From: Bog-473 sp963817735
GTDB taxonomy: Bacteria; Actinomycetota; Acidimicrobiia; Acidimicrobiales; RAAP-2
Direction of reading: 5' to 3'
Assembly (NCBI GenBank): GCA_963817735.1
Contig: CAWFPP010000003.1
Coordinates: forward strand, 434,001-498,000
DNA: 64,000 bases
Within the stretch, counting starts at the first letter, position 1. The number at the start of each line of letters is the position of its first letter. Below the pieces are notes generated by a model. The model was not told the origin of the DNA, searched no databases, and saw only the letters and a list, made by a program, of their open reading frames with translations. Both the position numbers and the translations under genes were made by a program. Positions 44,871 to 54,058 of the stretch are shown in pieces.

Positions 44871-45809
44871 TCAGGACGGCTCGATGACGACGCGCACCGC
44901 ACCGCTGGCGCGCTCGGACGCGACGCGGAACGCCTCGGCGGCGTCCTCGATCGGAAAGCGGTGCGTGATCAAGGTGCGGACGATGTCGGGGTCGTCGGCC
45001 AGCATGGTGGCTGCGTGCTCCATCTCACGACCGCCGTCGTGGGCGCAGTAGCCCAGTGACGGGATGACCCTGGCTTCCTTGTGGAACAGCGGCATCCAGT
45101 CCAACTGCACCGGACCGAAATGCACGCCGAGGACGACGATCGTCCCACCCGGTGCGACGAGCTCACCACACCGGGCCAAGCTCGCCTCGGTGCCCGCCGC
45201 CTCGACGACGACGTCGTAGACGCCTTGGGCTCCCACGCTTGCGCCCAGCCGCTCTCCCGCCTCCTTCTGGTAGGGGTGGCGCGCCTCGAGCGCGACTGCG
45301 TCCGCGCCGAGACGCCGGGCCCCGGCCACGGCGAGCAACCCGAGCGCGCCGGCACCGACGACGGCGACGCGGCTCCCCGGGGCGGTTCCGGCCAGCCCGA
45401 GCGCATGCCACGAGACGGTCGCAGGCTCGACAATGGACGCGTCGCGCACATCGAGGCCGGGTGGGAGGGGCACGAGCCTGGCCGTCGGGGCGCGGAATTG
45501 CTCCGCCATGCCGCCGTCGGCGCTCACGCCGAGGGCGCGCTGCCCGTGGGTAGGGCACAGGTTGTACGCACCACGAGCACACTGTGCGCACTCCATGCAG
45601 CCGTAGATGGCCTCGACGACCACCGCGGTGCCGTCCTCCCGCACTCCGGCGAGCTCGTGGCCCAGGATGGCCCGGCTCCCGAATTTTATGTAGCTCAGGT
45701 CGGAGCCGCAGATGCTCGTGGCCCGCATGTCGAGCACCTCGCCGATGCCCGGTGGCTGGTCGAGGTCGACGACGGCCACTCCCCCTTCCACACTGCGTAC
45801 AGCCTTCAT
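44871..45809 (-). CDS. Zinc-dependent alcohol dehydrogenase (MDR family)
   Basis: 312 residues from ATG 45809. Catalytic zinc ligands TSICGSDL and ILGHELAGV, structural zinc lobe YGCMECAQCARGAYNLC with four cysteines, and NAD-binding VAVVGAGALGLLAVAGARRLGAD. It is shorter than typical MDR enzymes (about 340-380), with a compact C-terminal part. It converges on the P450 operon and would oxidise a secondary or primary alcohol such as a P450 product. Divergent from an LLM oxidoreductase. Confidence 0.9.
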   Translation of the reverse strand: MKAVRSVEGGVAVVDLDQPPGIGEVLDMRATSICGSDLSYIKFGSRAILGHELAGVREDGTAVVVEAIYGCMECAQCARGAYNLCPTHGQRALGVSADGGMAEQFRAPTARLVPLPPGLDVRDASIVEPATVSWHALGLAGTAPGSRVAVVGAGALGLLAVAGARRLGADAVALEARHPYQKEAGERLGASVGAQGVYDVVVEAAGTEASLARCGELVAPGGTIVVLGVHFGPVQLDWMPLFHKEARVIPSLGYCAHDGGREMEHAATMLADDPDIVRTLITHRFPIEDAAEAFRVASERASGAVRVVIEPS

Positions 45810-45948
45810 CTTCCTCCTCGCGTCGGGCCGGACCGGACCGGTTGTCGCCCGCAGGAGAACCCTAGATATCCTCGGGCCGGCGTGTCACCAAGCCGGACCG
45901 GGGCGCCGTCCACGCCGAACCCGGCCGAATGCCGACGAGGAGTCTCCC

Positions 45949-46953
45949 GTGAACAGCCCGCTCGAATTCTGGCTCTACCTGCCGCAGATGCGGCTGACCA
46001 TGGACCAGATGGTGCTGCGCGCCCGCGCCGCCGAGGCGGCCGGGTTCGGCGGCATCGCGAACATGGACCACATGGCCCCGCCGCTGGCGGAAAGCCAGCC
46101 CATGACCGAGGCGATGATCACGAGCGCCTGGCTCGCCAGCCGGACCGAGCGCCTGCGGGTCGGGTCGCTGGTCCTGTGCGACTCGTTCCGGCACCCGGCC
46201 GTCCTGGCGCGCGAGGCCGTCTCCATCGACCAGGCGTCCGGGGGACGGTTCGAACTCGGTATCGGATGGGGCTCGGTGGCCGACGAGTTCCGCACCTTCG
46301 GCGTCGGATCGCTCGAGCCGAAGGCGCGGCTGAGCCGGTTGCGGGAATCGCTCGAGATCATGAAGGCGCTCTGGGCCGGCGAGACGCTCGACTACGAGGG
46401 CGAGCACTTCACGCTGCACGGCGCGCAGCAGCGACCGGGCCCGGTCGGGCAGATCCCGATCGTCATCGGCGGGGCGGGCAAGGGAACGATGCGGCTGGTG
46501 GCCGCCCATGCCGACTGGTGGAACGTGCACACCCACATCGTCGACAGGCTCGACGAGATGCGCCCGCTCTCGGGGAACGCCCGTTGTTCGTTGCAGGTCC
46601 AGGTGGCCTTCGTCCCGCCCGGCGGCCCGCGTGACGAGATCGAGGCGACGGCCCGGCGGCGCTTCGGGTCGATCCCTATCGTCGGCAGCGCCGCCGAGCT
46701 GACCGACTACTTCGGCACGCTGCAGGAGCGCGGTGTCGAGCGGGTCTATGCGTGGTTCTGCGACTTCGCTCCACCCGAGACGTTGGCGGCCTTCGGGGAC
46801 GCGGTCATCGCGGCAGTTCGGAGGCTTGCGCACGCCCGCCACCTGAGTCGGGTCCCTCGTTGCAGGCCCGTCACGCCGGCCTGTACCGACAGGCGACCCG
46901 AAGTGGGTCTAGAATCCCGGAAACGGATTACTAGAATCCCGGATAGGGATTAA
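45949..46953 (+). CDS. LLM-class F420/flavin-dependent oxidoreductase
   Basis: GTG 45949 with a CGAGGAG ribosome site. LEFWLYLPQMRLTMDQMVLRARAAEAAGFGGIANMDH, RTERLRVGSLVLCDSFRHPAVLAREAVSIDQASGGRFELGIGWGSVADEF and PIVIGGAGKGTMRLVAAHADWWNVH are the luciferase-like barrel blocks. The fold is complete by about base 46830 (FGDAVIAAVRRL). The last 40 codons are unlike the family and run into the tandem palindromes at 46909-46952, so the true stop may be earlier with a small indel. F420 use is likely in this lineage but not proven. Confidence 0.85.
   Translation: MNSPLEFWLYLPQMRLTMDQMVLRARAAEAAGFGGIANMDHMAPPLAESQPMTEAMITSAWLASRTERLRVGSLVLCDSFRHPAVLAREAVSIDQASGGRFELGIGWGSVADEFRTFGVGSLEPKARLSRLRESLEIMKALWAGETLDYEGEHFTLHGAQQRPGPVGQIPIVIGGAGKGTMRLVAAHADWWNVHTHIVDRLDEMRPLSGNARCSLQVQVAFVPPGGPRDEIEATARRRFGSIPIVGSAAELTDYFGTLQERGVERVYAWFCDFAPPETLAAFGDAVIAAVRRLAHARHLSRVPRCRPVTPACTDRRPEVGLESRKRITRIPDRD
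46909..46952. promoter_or_regulatory. Two tandem 22-bp palindromic operator-like sites upstream of a desaturase gene
   Basis: Two contiguous 22-bp copies (46909-46930 and 46931-46952) each begin CTAGAATCCCGGA and end GGATTA. The second contains a perfect inverted repeat AATCCC-N5-GGGATT; the first has the shorter AATCC/GGATT arms. They lie 68 bases before the desaturase GTG. Tandem spacing of 22 bp (two helical turns) suits two repressor dimers on the same face. Confidence 0.65.
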
Positions 46954-47020
46954 GAGTGTCGACACACAGGGTTGCCCAGATTCCCAGTAGCGCTCGACCA
47001 CGAATGCGGGGAGTGGAACT

Positions 47021-48070
47021 GTGCCAACGGCCACCATCGACACGAAGCAAGCGGACTTCGGCGTCCTCGCCCGACGGGTCCGCGAGGCGGGCCTCCTCGA
47101 CCGCCGGTTCGGCTACTACAGCCTCATGATCCCGCTCACCGTCGCGGCCTTCGCGGTGGGCTTCGCCGCATTGATCCTCATCGGGAGCTCGTGGTGGGCG
47201 CTCGCGGTCGCCGGATTTCTCGGCCTGGCCTTCACCCAGCTCGGCTTCGTCGGGCATGATGCCGGCCACCAAGAGGTCTTCCGGTCCAGGCGGGCCAACC
47301 GGGCCCTCGGGCTGGCCGTGGGAAACGTCCTGATCGGCATGAGCTTCGGCTGGTGGGTGCCGAAGCACAGCGCGCATCACGCGCATCCCAACGAAGTCGG
47401 CCGCGATCCCGACGTCAGCGCGGCAGCCGTCGCCGCGCCGCCCGGCGACGGGCAACCGCCCCAGCCGGGCCGGACGGCACGGTTCATGACGAAATGGCAG
47501 GCCCCGTTGTTCTTCCCGCTCATGGTCCTGCGCAGCACGGGCATCTACGTGCTGGGCATTCAGCGACTGATCCGCCAGCGCGACCGGACCGCCTTCCTAG
47601 AGGCCGCGCTCCTCGGCATGCACGCCGCCCTCTACCTCGCCTGCGTGTTCTGGATCCTCTCCCCCCTGAAGGCCGTGGCGTTCATCGCAATTCAGCAGGC
47701 CGTCTTCTCGGTGTACCTGGGGTGCAGCTTCGCCCCCAACCACAAGGGGATGCCCCTCGTCGACCCCGACCAGGGTCTGAGCTTCGTCCGACGCCAGGTC
47801 ATCACGTCCCGCAACGTGGCCGGCGGTTGGTTCACGAACGTCGCCCTCGGCGGTCTCAACTTCCAGATTGAGCACCACCTCTTCCCGAGCATGCCCCGTC
47901 CGAACCTGGCCCGGGCCCAGCGCCTCGTGAAGGCCTTCTGCGTCGAGAACGACCTGAGCTACCGCGAGGACAGCCTGGCCGGGTCCTACCGCCAGACGAT
48001 CCGGTACCTGCGGGCGGACGCCGTTGCCGCGGCCCAGCCGCGGCTGCTCACGGCTCAAGCCGCTCGATAA
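47021..48070 (+). CDS. Membrane fatty-acid/acyl-CoA desaturase
   Basis: 349 residues from GTG 47021, with GGGGAG upstream. Three histidine boxes: GHDAGHQ (His79-His83), KHSAHHAHP (His116-His120) and QIEHHLFP near the C-terminus; two hydrophobic pairs (residues 36-75, and in mid protein around FFPLMVLRSTGIYVLG and VAFIAIQQAVF) span the membrane. QIEHHLFP places it with the front-end/linoleoyl-CoA and DesA3-type desaturases, which are di-iron enzymes that need an electron donor. Probably controlled by the tandem palindromes upstream. It overlaps the convergent TetR gene by 23 bases. Confidence 0.92.
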   Translation: MPTATIDTKQADFGVLARRVREAGLLDRRFGYYSLMIPLTVAAFAVGFAALILIGSSWWALAVAGFLGLAFTQLGFVGHDAGHQEVFRSRRANRALGLAVGNVLIGMSFGWWVPKHSAHHAHPNEVGRDPDVSAAAVAAPPGDGQPPQPGRTARFMTKWQAPLFFPLMVLRSTGIYVLGIQRLIRQRDRTAFLEAALLGMHAALYLACVFWILSPLKAVAFIAIQQAVFSVYLGCSFAPNHKGMPLVDPDQGLSFVRRQVITSRNVAGGWFTNVALGGLNFQIEHHLFPSMPRPNLARAQRLVKAFCVENDLSYREDSLAGSYRQTIRYLRADAVAAAQPRLLTAQAAR

Positions 48071-48635
48071 CGCGCTGCACGAACTCATTGGTGGCGTCGT
48101 GACCCGCGGTGACGCCCAAGCCGCGCTCGAGAGCGAGCACCTGGGAGAGGCCAGTCATCAGCAGCAGGGCGGCGATCGCCGGTAGCTGGTCCGGAGGGAC
48201 GCCGTGCGCGTCGAGGGCGGCCGTCAGCGCCACGAGCTGGGCGGCGCGGGAACGCTCGGCATAGCGCGCGATCTCCGTGCGGATGGACTTGCGGTGGTTC
48301 GCCAGCGCGACGAACTCGGTCATGAAGGCGGCGCCCCGCGGGTCGGCATTCAGCCGCCACAGCGTCCGCAGAGAGTTGTCGGCCGCCACCGTCCGCTCGA
48401 AGTGGGCGAGGCTCTCATCGGCCCGGCGCCGGAAGACCTCAAGGAAGAGGTCGTCCATGGTGCGGAAGTAGTAGTGGACGAGCTGCGGCTTGAGCCCCGC
48501 CTTCGCCCCGACGCGACGTGAGGTGACGGCCGCGTAGCCCTCGTCGAGCAGGAGCTGCTCGGCGGCATCGAGCAGTTGGGCCCTGGTCTTGGAGTCGGCC
48601 GCCCCGATCCTTCTCGGCTGCGACGCCGTCGTCAT
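48048..48635 (-). CDS. TetR-family transcriptional regulator
   Basis: 195 residues from ATG 48635. The N-terminal helix-turn-helix is RAQLLDAAEQLLLDEGYAAVTSRRVGAKAGLKPQLVHYYFRTMDDLFLEVF, a textbook TetR domain; the C-terminal ligand domain (DPRGAAFMTEFVALANHRKSIR) is variable. It is divergent from a P450-SDR operon with a palindrome in the gap, so it most likely represses that operon and itself. It could also act on the desaturase downstream. Confidence 0.93.
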   Translation of the reverse strand: MTTASQPRRIGAADSKTRAQLLDAAEQLLLDEGYAAVTSRRVGAKAGLKPQLVHYYFRTMDDLFLEVFRRRADESLAHFERTVAADNSLRTLWRLNADPRGAAFMTEFVALANHRKSIRTEIARYAERSRAAQLVALTAALDAHGVPPDQLPAIAALLLMTGLSQVLALERGLGVTAGHDATNEFVQRVIERLEP

Positions 48636-48637
48636 CC

Positions 48638-48650
48638 TGACAACTTGTCA
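48638..48650. promoter_or_regulatory. Candidate TetR operator between tetR and a P450 gene
   Basis: TGACAA-C-TTGTCA, a perfect 6-bp inverted repeat with one central base, starts three bases upstream of the tetR ATG and about 98 bases before the P450 start. The location in the divergent gap is what is expected for autoregulation. Confidence 0.6.
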
Positions 48651-48747
48651 CATATGGACACCGGTGCTAAGCATTCGCCAAAACATGCTGAGCACCTGCA
48701 CAGCATGGTCGGTCCCGCCACGAGCGGGGAGGCGAAGGGAGACCGCG

Positions 48748-50025
48748 TTGCCCGACTGGGAGACGATCGACTTCTTCAGCGACCAGTCGCTCGTGGAGGA
48801 TCCCTACCCCTACTTCGACCACCTGCGGGCCCAGTGCCCCGTGCTTCCCACCGACAACCTCGGCGTGGTCGCGGTCTCGGGTTACGAGGAGGCGATGGAG
48901 ATCTATCTCGACACCGAGACCTTCTCGTCGTGCAACTCCGTGATCGGCCCCTTCGCGACCTTCCCGGTACCGCTCGAGGGTGACGACGTCGGGGCCATCA
49001 TCGACGGCCACCGGGACCAGCTGCCCATGAGCGAGCACATGGTGACCATGGACCCGCCCATGCACACGCAGGAGCGTGCCCTGGTCATGCGCCTGCTCAC
49101 GCCGAAGCGCCTGAAGGAGAACGAAGCGTTCATGTGGGGACTGGCCGACCGGCAGATCGACGAGTTCGTCGGAGCCGGCCGTTGCGAGTTCATCAGCGCG
49201 TACACCCAGCCGTTCGCCATGCTCGCCGTGGCGGACGTCCTCGGGGTGCCCGAAACCGACCACCAGCGGTTGCGCGAATTCTTCGGGCTGAGCCATTCGC
49301 CCGGCATGGTCGGCGGCGACGCCGACATCGGCAATGCCCTCGAGGGGCTCGATGCCTGGTTCGCCCAGTACATCGAGGAGCGCCGGCGCGAGCCCCGCGA
49401 GGATGCACTGACGCGTCTGGCCCAGGCCACCTACCCGAACGGGTCGACGCCCGAGGTGACCGCGGTCGTCAGGACGGCGACGTTCCTCTTCGCCGCCGGC
49501 CAGGAGACGACCGCACGCCTGCTGGCCGTCGGCCTGAAGTACCTCTGCGAATACCCCGACCTGCAGGACGAGCTCCGGGCCCATCCGGAGCGCATCCCCG
49601 ACTTCATCGAAGAGTGCCTGCGCATCGAGAGCCCGGTGAAGTCGGACTTCCGGCTGGCCCGCCGATCGACCAAGGTCGCCGGGGTCGACATCGCCGCCGG
49701 CACTCCGGTGATGCTGCTCAACGGAGCGGCGAACCGCGACCCCCGGCTCTTCGAGTGCCCCGCCGAGTTCCGGCTCGACCGGCCCAACGCCAAGGTCCAC
49801 CTGGCGTTCGGACGCGGCGTGCACGCCTGCCCCGGCGGGCCCCTGGCCCGCGTCGAGGGCCGGGTCAGCATTGCGCGCATCCTCGACCGGATGCGTGACA
49901 TCCGGCTCTCCGAGGAACACCACGGGCCGCCCTCGGCCCGCCACTTCGAGTACGAACCCACCTGGGTCCTCCGCGGCCTGCACCAGCTGCACATTGAGTT
50001 CACCCCGGCCGAGGGCTCCCGGTGA
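48748..50025 (+). CDS. Cytochrome P450 (paralogue of the one at 55217)
   Basis: 425 residues from TTG 48748 with GAAGGGAGA upstream; no ATG or GTG fits the family start better. YPYFDHLRAQCPV, MDPPMHTQERALVMRLLTPKRLKENE, FLFAAGQETTARLLAVG (I-helix), EECLRIESPVKSDFRLARR, and heme loop LAFGRGVHACPGGPLARVEGR. It shares long segments (DPYPYFD, TFSSCNSV, LTPKRLKENE, ADRQIDE, EEHHGPP) with the P450 at 55217, so the two are recent paralogues. Controlled by the divergent TetR; coupled to an SDR by GTGA. Confidence 0.93.
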   Translation: MPDWETIDFFSDQSLVEDPYPYFDHLRAQCPVLPTDNLGVVAVSGYEEAMEIYLDTETFSSCNSVIGPFATFPVPLEGDDVGAIIDGHRDQLPMSEHMVTMDPPMHTQERALVMRLLTPKRLKENEAFMWGLADRQIDEFVGAGRCEFISAYTQPFAMLAVADVLGVPETDHQRLREFFGLSHSPGMVGGDADIGNALEGLDAWFAQYIEERRREPREDALTRLAQATYPNGSTPEVTAVVRTATFLFAAGQETTARLLAVGLKYLCEYPDLQDELRAHPERIPDFIEECLRIESPVKSDFRLARRSTKVAGVDIAAGTPVMLLNGAANRDPRLFECPAEFRLDRPNAKVHLAFGRGVHACPGGPLARVEGRVSIARILDRMRDIRLSEEHHGPPSARHFEYEPTWVLRGLHQLHIEFTPAEGSR

Positions 50026-50767
50026 GCGGCCGCGTGGCAGTGGTCACCGGGGCGGCCTCGGGGATCGGCCTCGGTGTCGCCCGTCGGTTCGCCGCCGACG
50101 GTCACGCCGTGGCGTTGCTCGACCGGGACGGCGCCGCGGTGGCCAAGGAGGCGACAGAGCTCTGCGGCCAGGGTCTGCAGGCCACGTCCCACGAGGTCGA
50201 CGTGGCCGATCGTGCCGGCCTGGAGCGCGTGTTCTCCGAGGTGCGCCAGGAGCTCGGGCCCGTCACGATCCTCGTGACCAGCGCGGGGATCGAGTCCTTC
50301 GACGCCGTGGCCGACATCACCGCCGAGAAGTGGGATCGCATTCTGGCCGTCAACCTGACGGGCACCTTCACGTGCATGCAGCTGGCGGTGCCGGACATGG
50401 CGGCGGCGCAGTGGGGTCGCATCGTGACCATCTCGTCGTCGAGCGCCCAATCGGGAGCGCCGCGCATGGCGCACTACGTGGCGTCGAAAGGCGGGGTGAT
50501 CGGCCTCACGAAGGCCTTCGCGTGGAGTTCGCGGGCCAGGGCATCACCGTCAACACCATCCCACCGACCATCGTCGACACGCCCATGGCCAGAAAGGCCG
50601 CGGGGGTGGGCAATGTGCCCAGTGTCGACACAATGGGGAGCATGGTGCCGACGGGGCGGGCCGGCACGCCCGACGACATCGCCGCCACCTGCGCCTTCTT
50701 GTGTTCGGACGAGGCCAGCTACATCACCGGCCAGCTGATCGGCGTCAACGGCGGCATGTACATCTGA
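50022..50767 (+). CDS. Short-chain dehydrogenase/reductase (frameshift)
   Basis: GTG 50022 overlaps the P450 stop. The SDR markers are VAVVTGAASGIGLGVARRFA (cofactor), SSSSAQSGAPRMAHYVASKGGVIG (catalytic Ser, Tyr, Lys) and ITVNTIPPTIVDTPMARKA. One base is missing near 50521; restoring it gives KAFAVEFAGQGITVN. It would oxidise the alcohol made by the adjacent P450 to a ketone. Closely similar to the SDR at 58923 (NTIPP, IDTPM, TGQ-GVNGG). Confidence 0.88.
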
Positions 50768-50771
50768 CGCG

Positions 50772-52259
50772 TCACGGCGAGGGGGCGCACCGTGTTCCCT
50801 CGGCGGGCAGGGCCCGGTCGAGGATGTACGACGTCACGACATTGGCCATGCAGGTGTTCGTCGATCCGTTGAGCAGCCAGGTGTGCCCGTCGCCCACGTA
50901 CGTCACGAGCCGTCCGCCCACGATGGCGGCGAGCTTGGAGGCGATGACATACGGCGTGTTGGGGTCGTATACGTTCCCGATCACCAGAGGGGTCGGCGCG
51001 CCGTGCGGCGACAGACTCGGAACGGGCTCGTTCGACGTGCCCCAGCCCGGGCACCCGATGAGGTAGTTGGACACGGCCTCGGCCCCGCCGAGGGGGTCCC
51101 GGGCGGCCAGCGTGCGGGCCAACGCCGCCGTCGTGCGTGCATTGGGGTGGGTGACCGCGTCGCTGCAGGTGATCGTCCACAGCGGTCCCACGAGCGACGC
51201 TCCGTTCAGGTCGTCCTCCAGCCCGAGCGCGACCGACCGGAGCGGGGCACCATTGCCGGCCGCCGCGGCGACCAGTGCAGGGAAGTACCCGGGGGTGAAA
51301 ACCGGAGCGGACAGGTAGAGCAACGTGGCGGTGTACAGATCGCCCACGGTCACCGGCGTCGTATCGCCGCCGCCCGGCGCCGGGAGCGGCGAGCGACTCA
51401 GCTGCTGCTGCAGCTTCTCGTAGAAGGCGACCGGATCCGGGCCCAACGGGCACCCTGGCTTGGAGATGCAATCGTCGAGCTGGCGCGTCAGCGCCGTCTC
51501 GATGGCATCGGCATCGGCGTGCGCATCGGTGATCAGGCTCAGGTTGGCGTCCACCGCCCCGTCGAGCACCATGGCGCCGACGCGATGCGGGAAGAGCTGC
51601 GCATAGACGGAGCCCAGGGCCGTCCCGTAGGACAGGCCGTAGTAGTCGATCGTCTTCACCCCGAGCGCCGCCCGCAGCTGGTCCATGTCGCGGGCGGATG
51701 TCACGGTGTTCACGGTCGGGAACAAGGCGGGATACCGGGCCCGGCAGGAGCGCTCCAGATCGGAGAAGACCCGGGTCGCGGCCGGGGTTCCCGCCACTGC
51801 GCTGCTCGCCGCCGCAGCCGACGGCCCACAGAGAAGCGGCTCGCTCGAGCCCGTTCCCCGCTCGTCGAAGCTCACCAGGGTGAACTGGTCCTTCACGGCG
51901 TCGGGCACGAGTGAGGCCAGGATGGGCAGGATCAGCACGCCGCTCTCCCCCGGCCCTCCGGGGTTGAAGACGATGACGCCCTTGCTCTGCGGCACCGGGT
52001 GCTCCATCACCGCCAGGGACACCGATCCTTTGGACGGATCGGCGTAGTCCAGCGGGACCCGAAGGGTTCCGCACGAGTAGCCGGACACGTTCGGGCAGGG
52101 TGACCAGGCGATGGCGCCGGCCCCGGTGGCGGTGGCCGCCGTGGCTGCGGCGGTGGCGACGCCGGACGCAAGCGGCACGGCGAGCACCAACGCGGTCAGG
52201 ACGGTCAAGAGGACGCAGCGCAGGCGAGACGGCGTGCTGTCCGAATGCACTTGGTTCAC
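50772..52259 (-). CDS. Secreted alpha/beta hydrolase with TAP-like C-terminal domain (tripeptidyl-aminopeptidase type)
   Basis: 495 residues starting 52259, with a signal peptide (LLTVLTALVLAVPLASGVATA). IVFNPGGPGESGV is the oxyanion segment, VSFDERGTGSSEPLLC the S33 hallmark, and YYGLSYGTALGSVYAQLFP carries the nucleophilic Ser. VIGNVYDPNTPYV (Asp) and VGDGHTWLLNGSTNTC (His) are in the TAP C-domain. Exported proteases or esterases of this type (SlpD/E, Mycobacterium Caeg-like) trim peptides or lipids outside the cell. Four bases separate its end from the convergent SDR. Confidence 0.9.
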   Translation of the reverse strand: MNQVHSDSTPSRLRCVLLTVLTALVLAVPLASGVATAAATAATATGAGAIAWSPCPNVSGYSCGTLRVPLDYADPSKGSVSLAVMEHPVPQSKGVIVFNPGGPGESGVLILPILASLVPDAVKDQFTLVSFDERGTGSSEPLLCGPSAAAASSAVAGTPAATRVFSDLERSCRARYPALFPTVNTVTSARDMDQLRAALGVKTIDYYGLSYGTALGSVYAQLFPHRVGAMVLDGAVDANLSLITDAHADADAIETALTRQLDDCISKPGCPLGPDPVAFYEKLQQQLSRSPLPAPGGGDTTPVTVGDLYTATLLYLSAPVFTPGYFPALVAAAAGNGAPLRSVALGLEDDLNGASLVGPLWTITCSDAVTHPNARTTAALARTLAARDPLGGAEAVSNYLIGCPGWGTSNEPVPSLSPHGAPTPLVIGNVYDPNTPYVIASKLAAIVGGRLVTYVGDGHTWLLNGSTNTCMANVVTSYILDRALPAEGTRCAPSP

Positions 52260-52387
52260 TCTCTTCCCAACCCCCCGGGCCCCATGGCCCCGACAATCCC
52301 GAGCAATGCAGCCCGTCCCGCCCCGTTCCGGCGCAGGCTAGCCGGGCGCTTTGGACTGGAACGTCCACTCGGGGAGACAATCCATCC

Positions 52388-53560
52388 GTGACCGTCGCCG
52401 CGCCGCACGCATTTGCCGGTGTGGCCATCGCCGGCGTCTGCAACACGGTGCAGGCCCGGGCCCTGCCCGACCACGACTCGACGTCCATCGCCCTGGTTGG
52501 GGCGCTGGGGGCGCTGGCCGACGCCGGCGTCTCACCGCACGAGGTCGACGGGGTCGTCGGGACGGACTGCGCGCAGATCGCCCTCGAGCTGGGCCTCGGC
52601 CCGTGCACCCGCCGGCCGAGCATGCTGGGCATTCCCGCCCTCCTCGACGCGGCGGCCCTGATCACCACCGGTCAGTGCAAGGTCGTGCTCCTCGCCGCCG
52701 GTGGTGCCGGCGTCCATTCCGATCGGTCCTCGACCGCACCGTGGACCCGGCCGGCCAATGAGCTCGTCGTCGGCTACGGGATGTTCACCGCGGCCGAATT
52801 CGCACTCATGGCACGGCGGCACATGCTCACCTACGGCACCACGCCGGAACAGATGGCCGCCGTGGCCGCCGTCATCCGGACCAACGGCCACGTCAACCCC
52901 GAAGCCGTCTACTTCGGCCGGGGGCCGTTCTCCCCGGCCGACATTTTGGCCTCGCGCATGATCGCCGACCCCTTCCACCTGCTCGACTGCGCCACGACGT
53001 CGGAGGGTGGCTGTGCCATCGTCCTGACCACAGCGGAGCGCGCCGGCGAGGGTGGCGCTCCCGTGTGGATCCTCGGTGGTGCCAGCGACTCCTTCGGACC
53101 GTCGTACGTGGTCGCCCCCGTCTGGGACTGGCAGCCGCGCTCCAATGACATTCCCGCCGGACTGGTCGGTGCCCGGGCGGCCCGACAGGCATTTTCCATG
53201 GCCGGCCTCTCACCCGCCGACGTCGACGTGGCCGAGCTCTACGACCCTTTCTCGTTCGAGATCATCAGACAACTCGAAGCATTCGGTTTCTGCGGGCCCG
53301 GTGAGGGTGGCCCGTTCGTGGAAGACGGACACATCGGACCCGGCGGCATCCTCCCGGTGACCACCGACGGGGGCACCATGTCCTTCAGTCATCCGGGGAT
53401 CAACGCCCAGCAATTGCAGCGCGTCATCCGTGCGACCCAGCAGCTGCGCGGCACGTGCTCTTCGAGCCAGGTCGCCGGCGCGCAGGTCGCCCTGTGCTCG
53501 AACGGCGGGGCAGGTGCCCTCTTCTGCGACGTCCTCCTCCTCGGCCGGGAACGTCCATGA
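52388..53560 (+). CDS. Thiolase-like Ltp-type protein (second copy), Ltp2-like
   Basis: 390 residues from GTG 52388. The thiolase fold is seen in FAGVAIAGV, ALGALADAGVSPHEVDGVVG and SFSHPGINAQQLQRVIRATQQLRG. The Cys position of true thiolases is occupied by CTRRPSMLGIPAL with no Cys in place. ELYDPFSFEIIRQLEAFGFC contains the YDxF segment that carries a catalytic Tyr in Ltp2 retro-aldolases. With its DUF35 partner and the class II aldolase next door, a C-C lyase acting on a CoA ester is the best guess. Confidence 0.82.
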   Translation: MTVAAPHAFAGVAIAGVCNTVQARALPDHDSTSIALVGALGALADAGVSPHEVDGVVGTDCAQIALELGLGPCTRRPSMLGIPALLDAAALITTGQCKVVLLAAGGAGVHSDRSSTAPWTRPANELVVGYGMFTAAEFALMARRHMLTYGTTPEQMAAVAAVIRTNGHVNPEAVYFGRGPFSPADILASRMIADPFHLLDCATTSEGGCAIVLTTAERAGEGGAPVWILGGASDSFGPSYVVAPVWDWQPRSNDIPAGLVGARAARQAFSMAGLSPADVDVAELYDPFSFEIIRQLEAFGFCGPGEGGPFVEDGHIGPGGILPVTTDGGTMSFSHPGINAQQLQRVIRATQQLRGTCSSSQVAGAQVALCSNGGAGALFCDVLLLGRERP

Positions 53561-54054
53561 GCCTCCTGCAGCCGCAACCCGAGGGGATCACGGCCCCGCG
53601 CCCCAGTCTTCGCAGCAAGGCCTACTGGGAGGCCTGCCGGCGCCACCAACTGCTCTACCAACGTTGCGCCGAGTGCTCCTTCCGCGGCCTGAGTGCGTTC
53701 AGCGTGTGTGCCTACTGCCACGCGACGTCTCCCGTGTGGGAAGAGAGCGCGGGGAAGGGCTCGCTCTACAGCTGGACTGTGGTCTGGCGGCCACCAAACC
53801 CCACCTTCGAGGTGCCGTACGCGCCGGCGGTGGTCCGCCTCGACGAGGGGTTCTGGATGCTGAGCGCCGTCATCGGCTGCGAGCCCGAGGCGCTGCACGA
53901 GGATCTCCGGCTGACGGTGGAATTCCACCCTGCCTCCGACCAGATCTCCTTGCCGTACTTCCGCCCGGCCTGGCCTGAGCGCCGACGCCGAGCGCCGACG
54001 CCGACGCCAGCCGGTGGGCTTCGTTGTCTTCCGTGGGACCGTGTCTTAGGATGA
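53557..54054 (+). CDS. DUF35/OB-fold zinc-ribbon partner of the Ltp-type enzyme
   Basis: 165 residues, ATG 53557 overlapping the thiolase-like stop. KAYWEACRRHQLLYQRCAECSFRGLSAFSVCAYCH gives a rubredoxin-like zinc ribbon (CxxC-x11-CxxC) after the usual N-terminal helix. The OB-fold has GSLYSWTVVWRPPNPTFEVPYAPAVVRLDEG. The Arg/Thr/Pro-rich C-terminal tail comes from a short GCCGAC-type repeat and is not part of the fold. Forms the second DUF35/Ltp pair of the window. Confidence 0.88.
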   Translation: MSLLQPQPEGITAPRPSLRSKAYWEACRRHQLLYQRCAECSFRGLSAFSVCAYCHATSPVWEESAGKGSLYSWTVVWRPPNPTFEVPYAPAVVRLDEGFWMLSAVIGCEPEALHEDLRLTVEFHPASDQISLPYFRPAWPERRRRAPTPTPAGGLRCLPWDRVLG

Positions 54055-54058
54055 GCGT

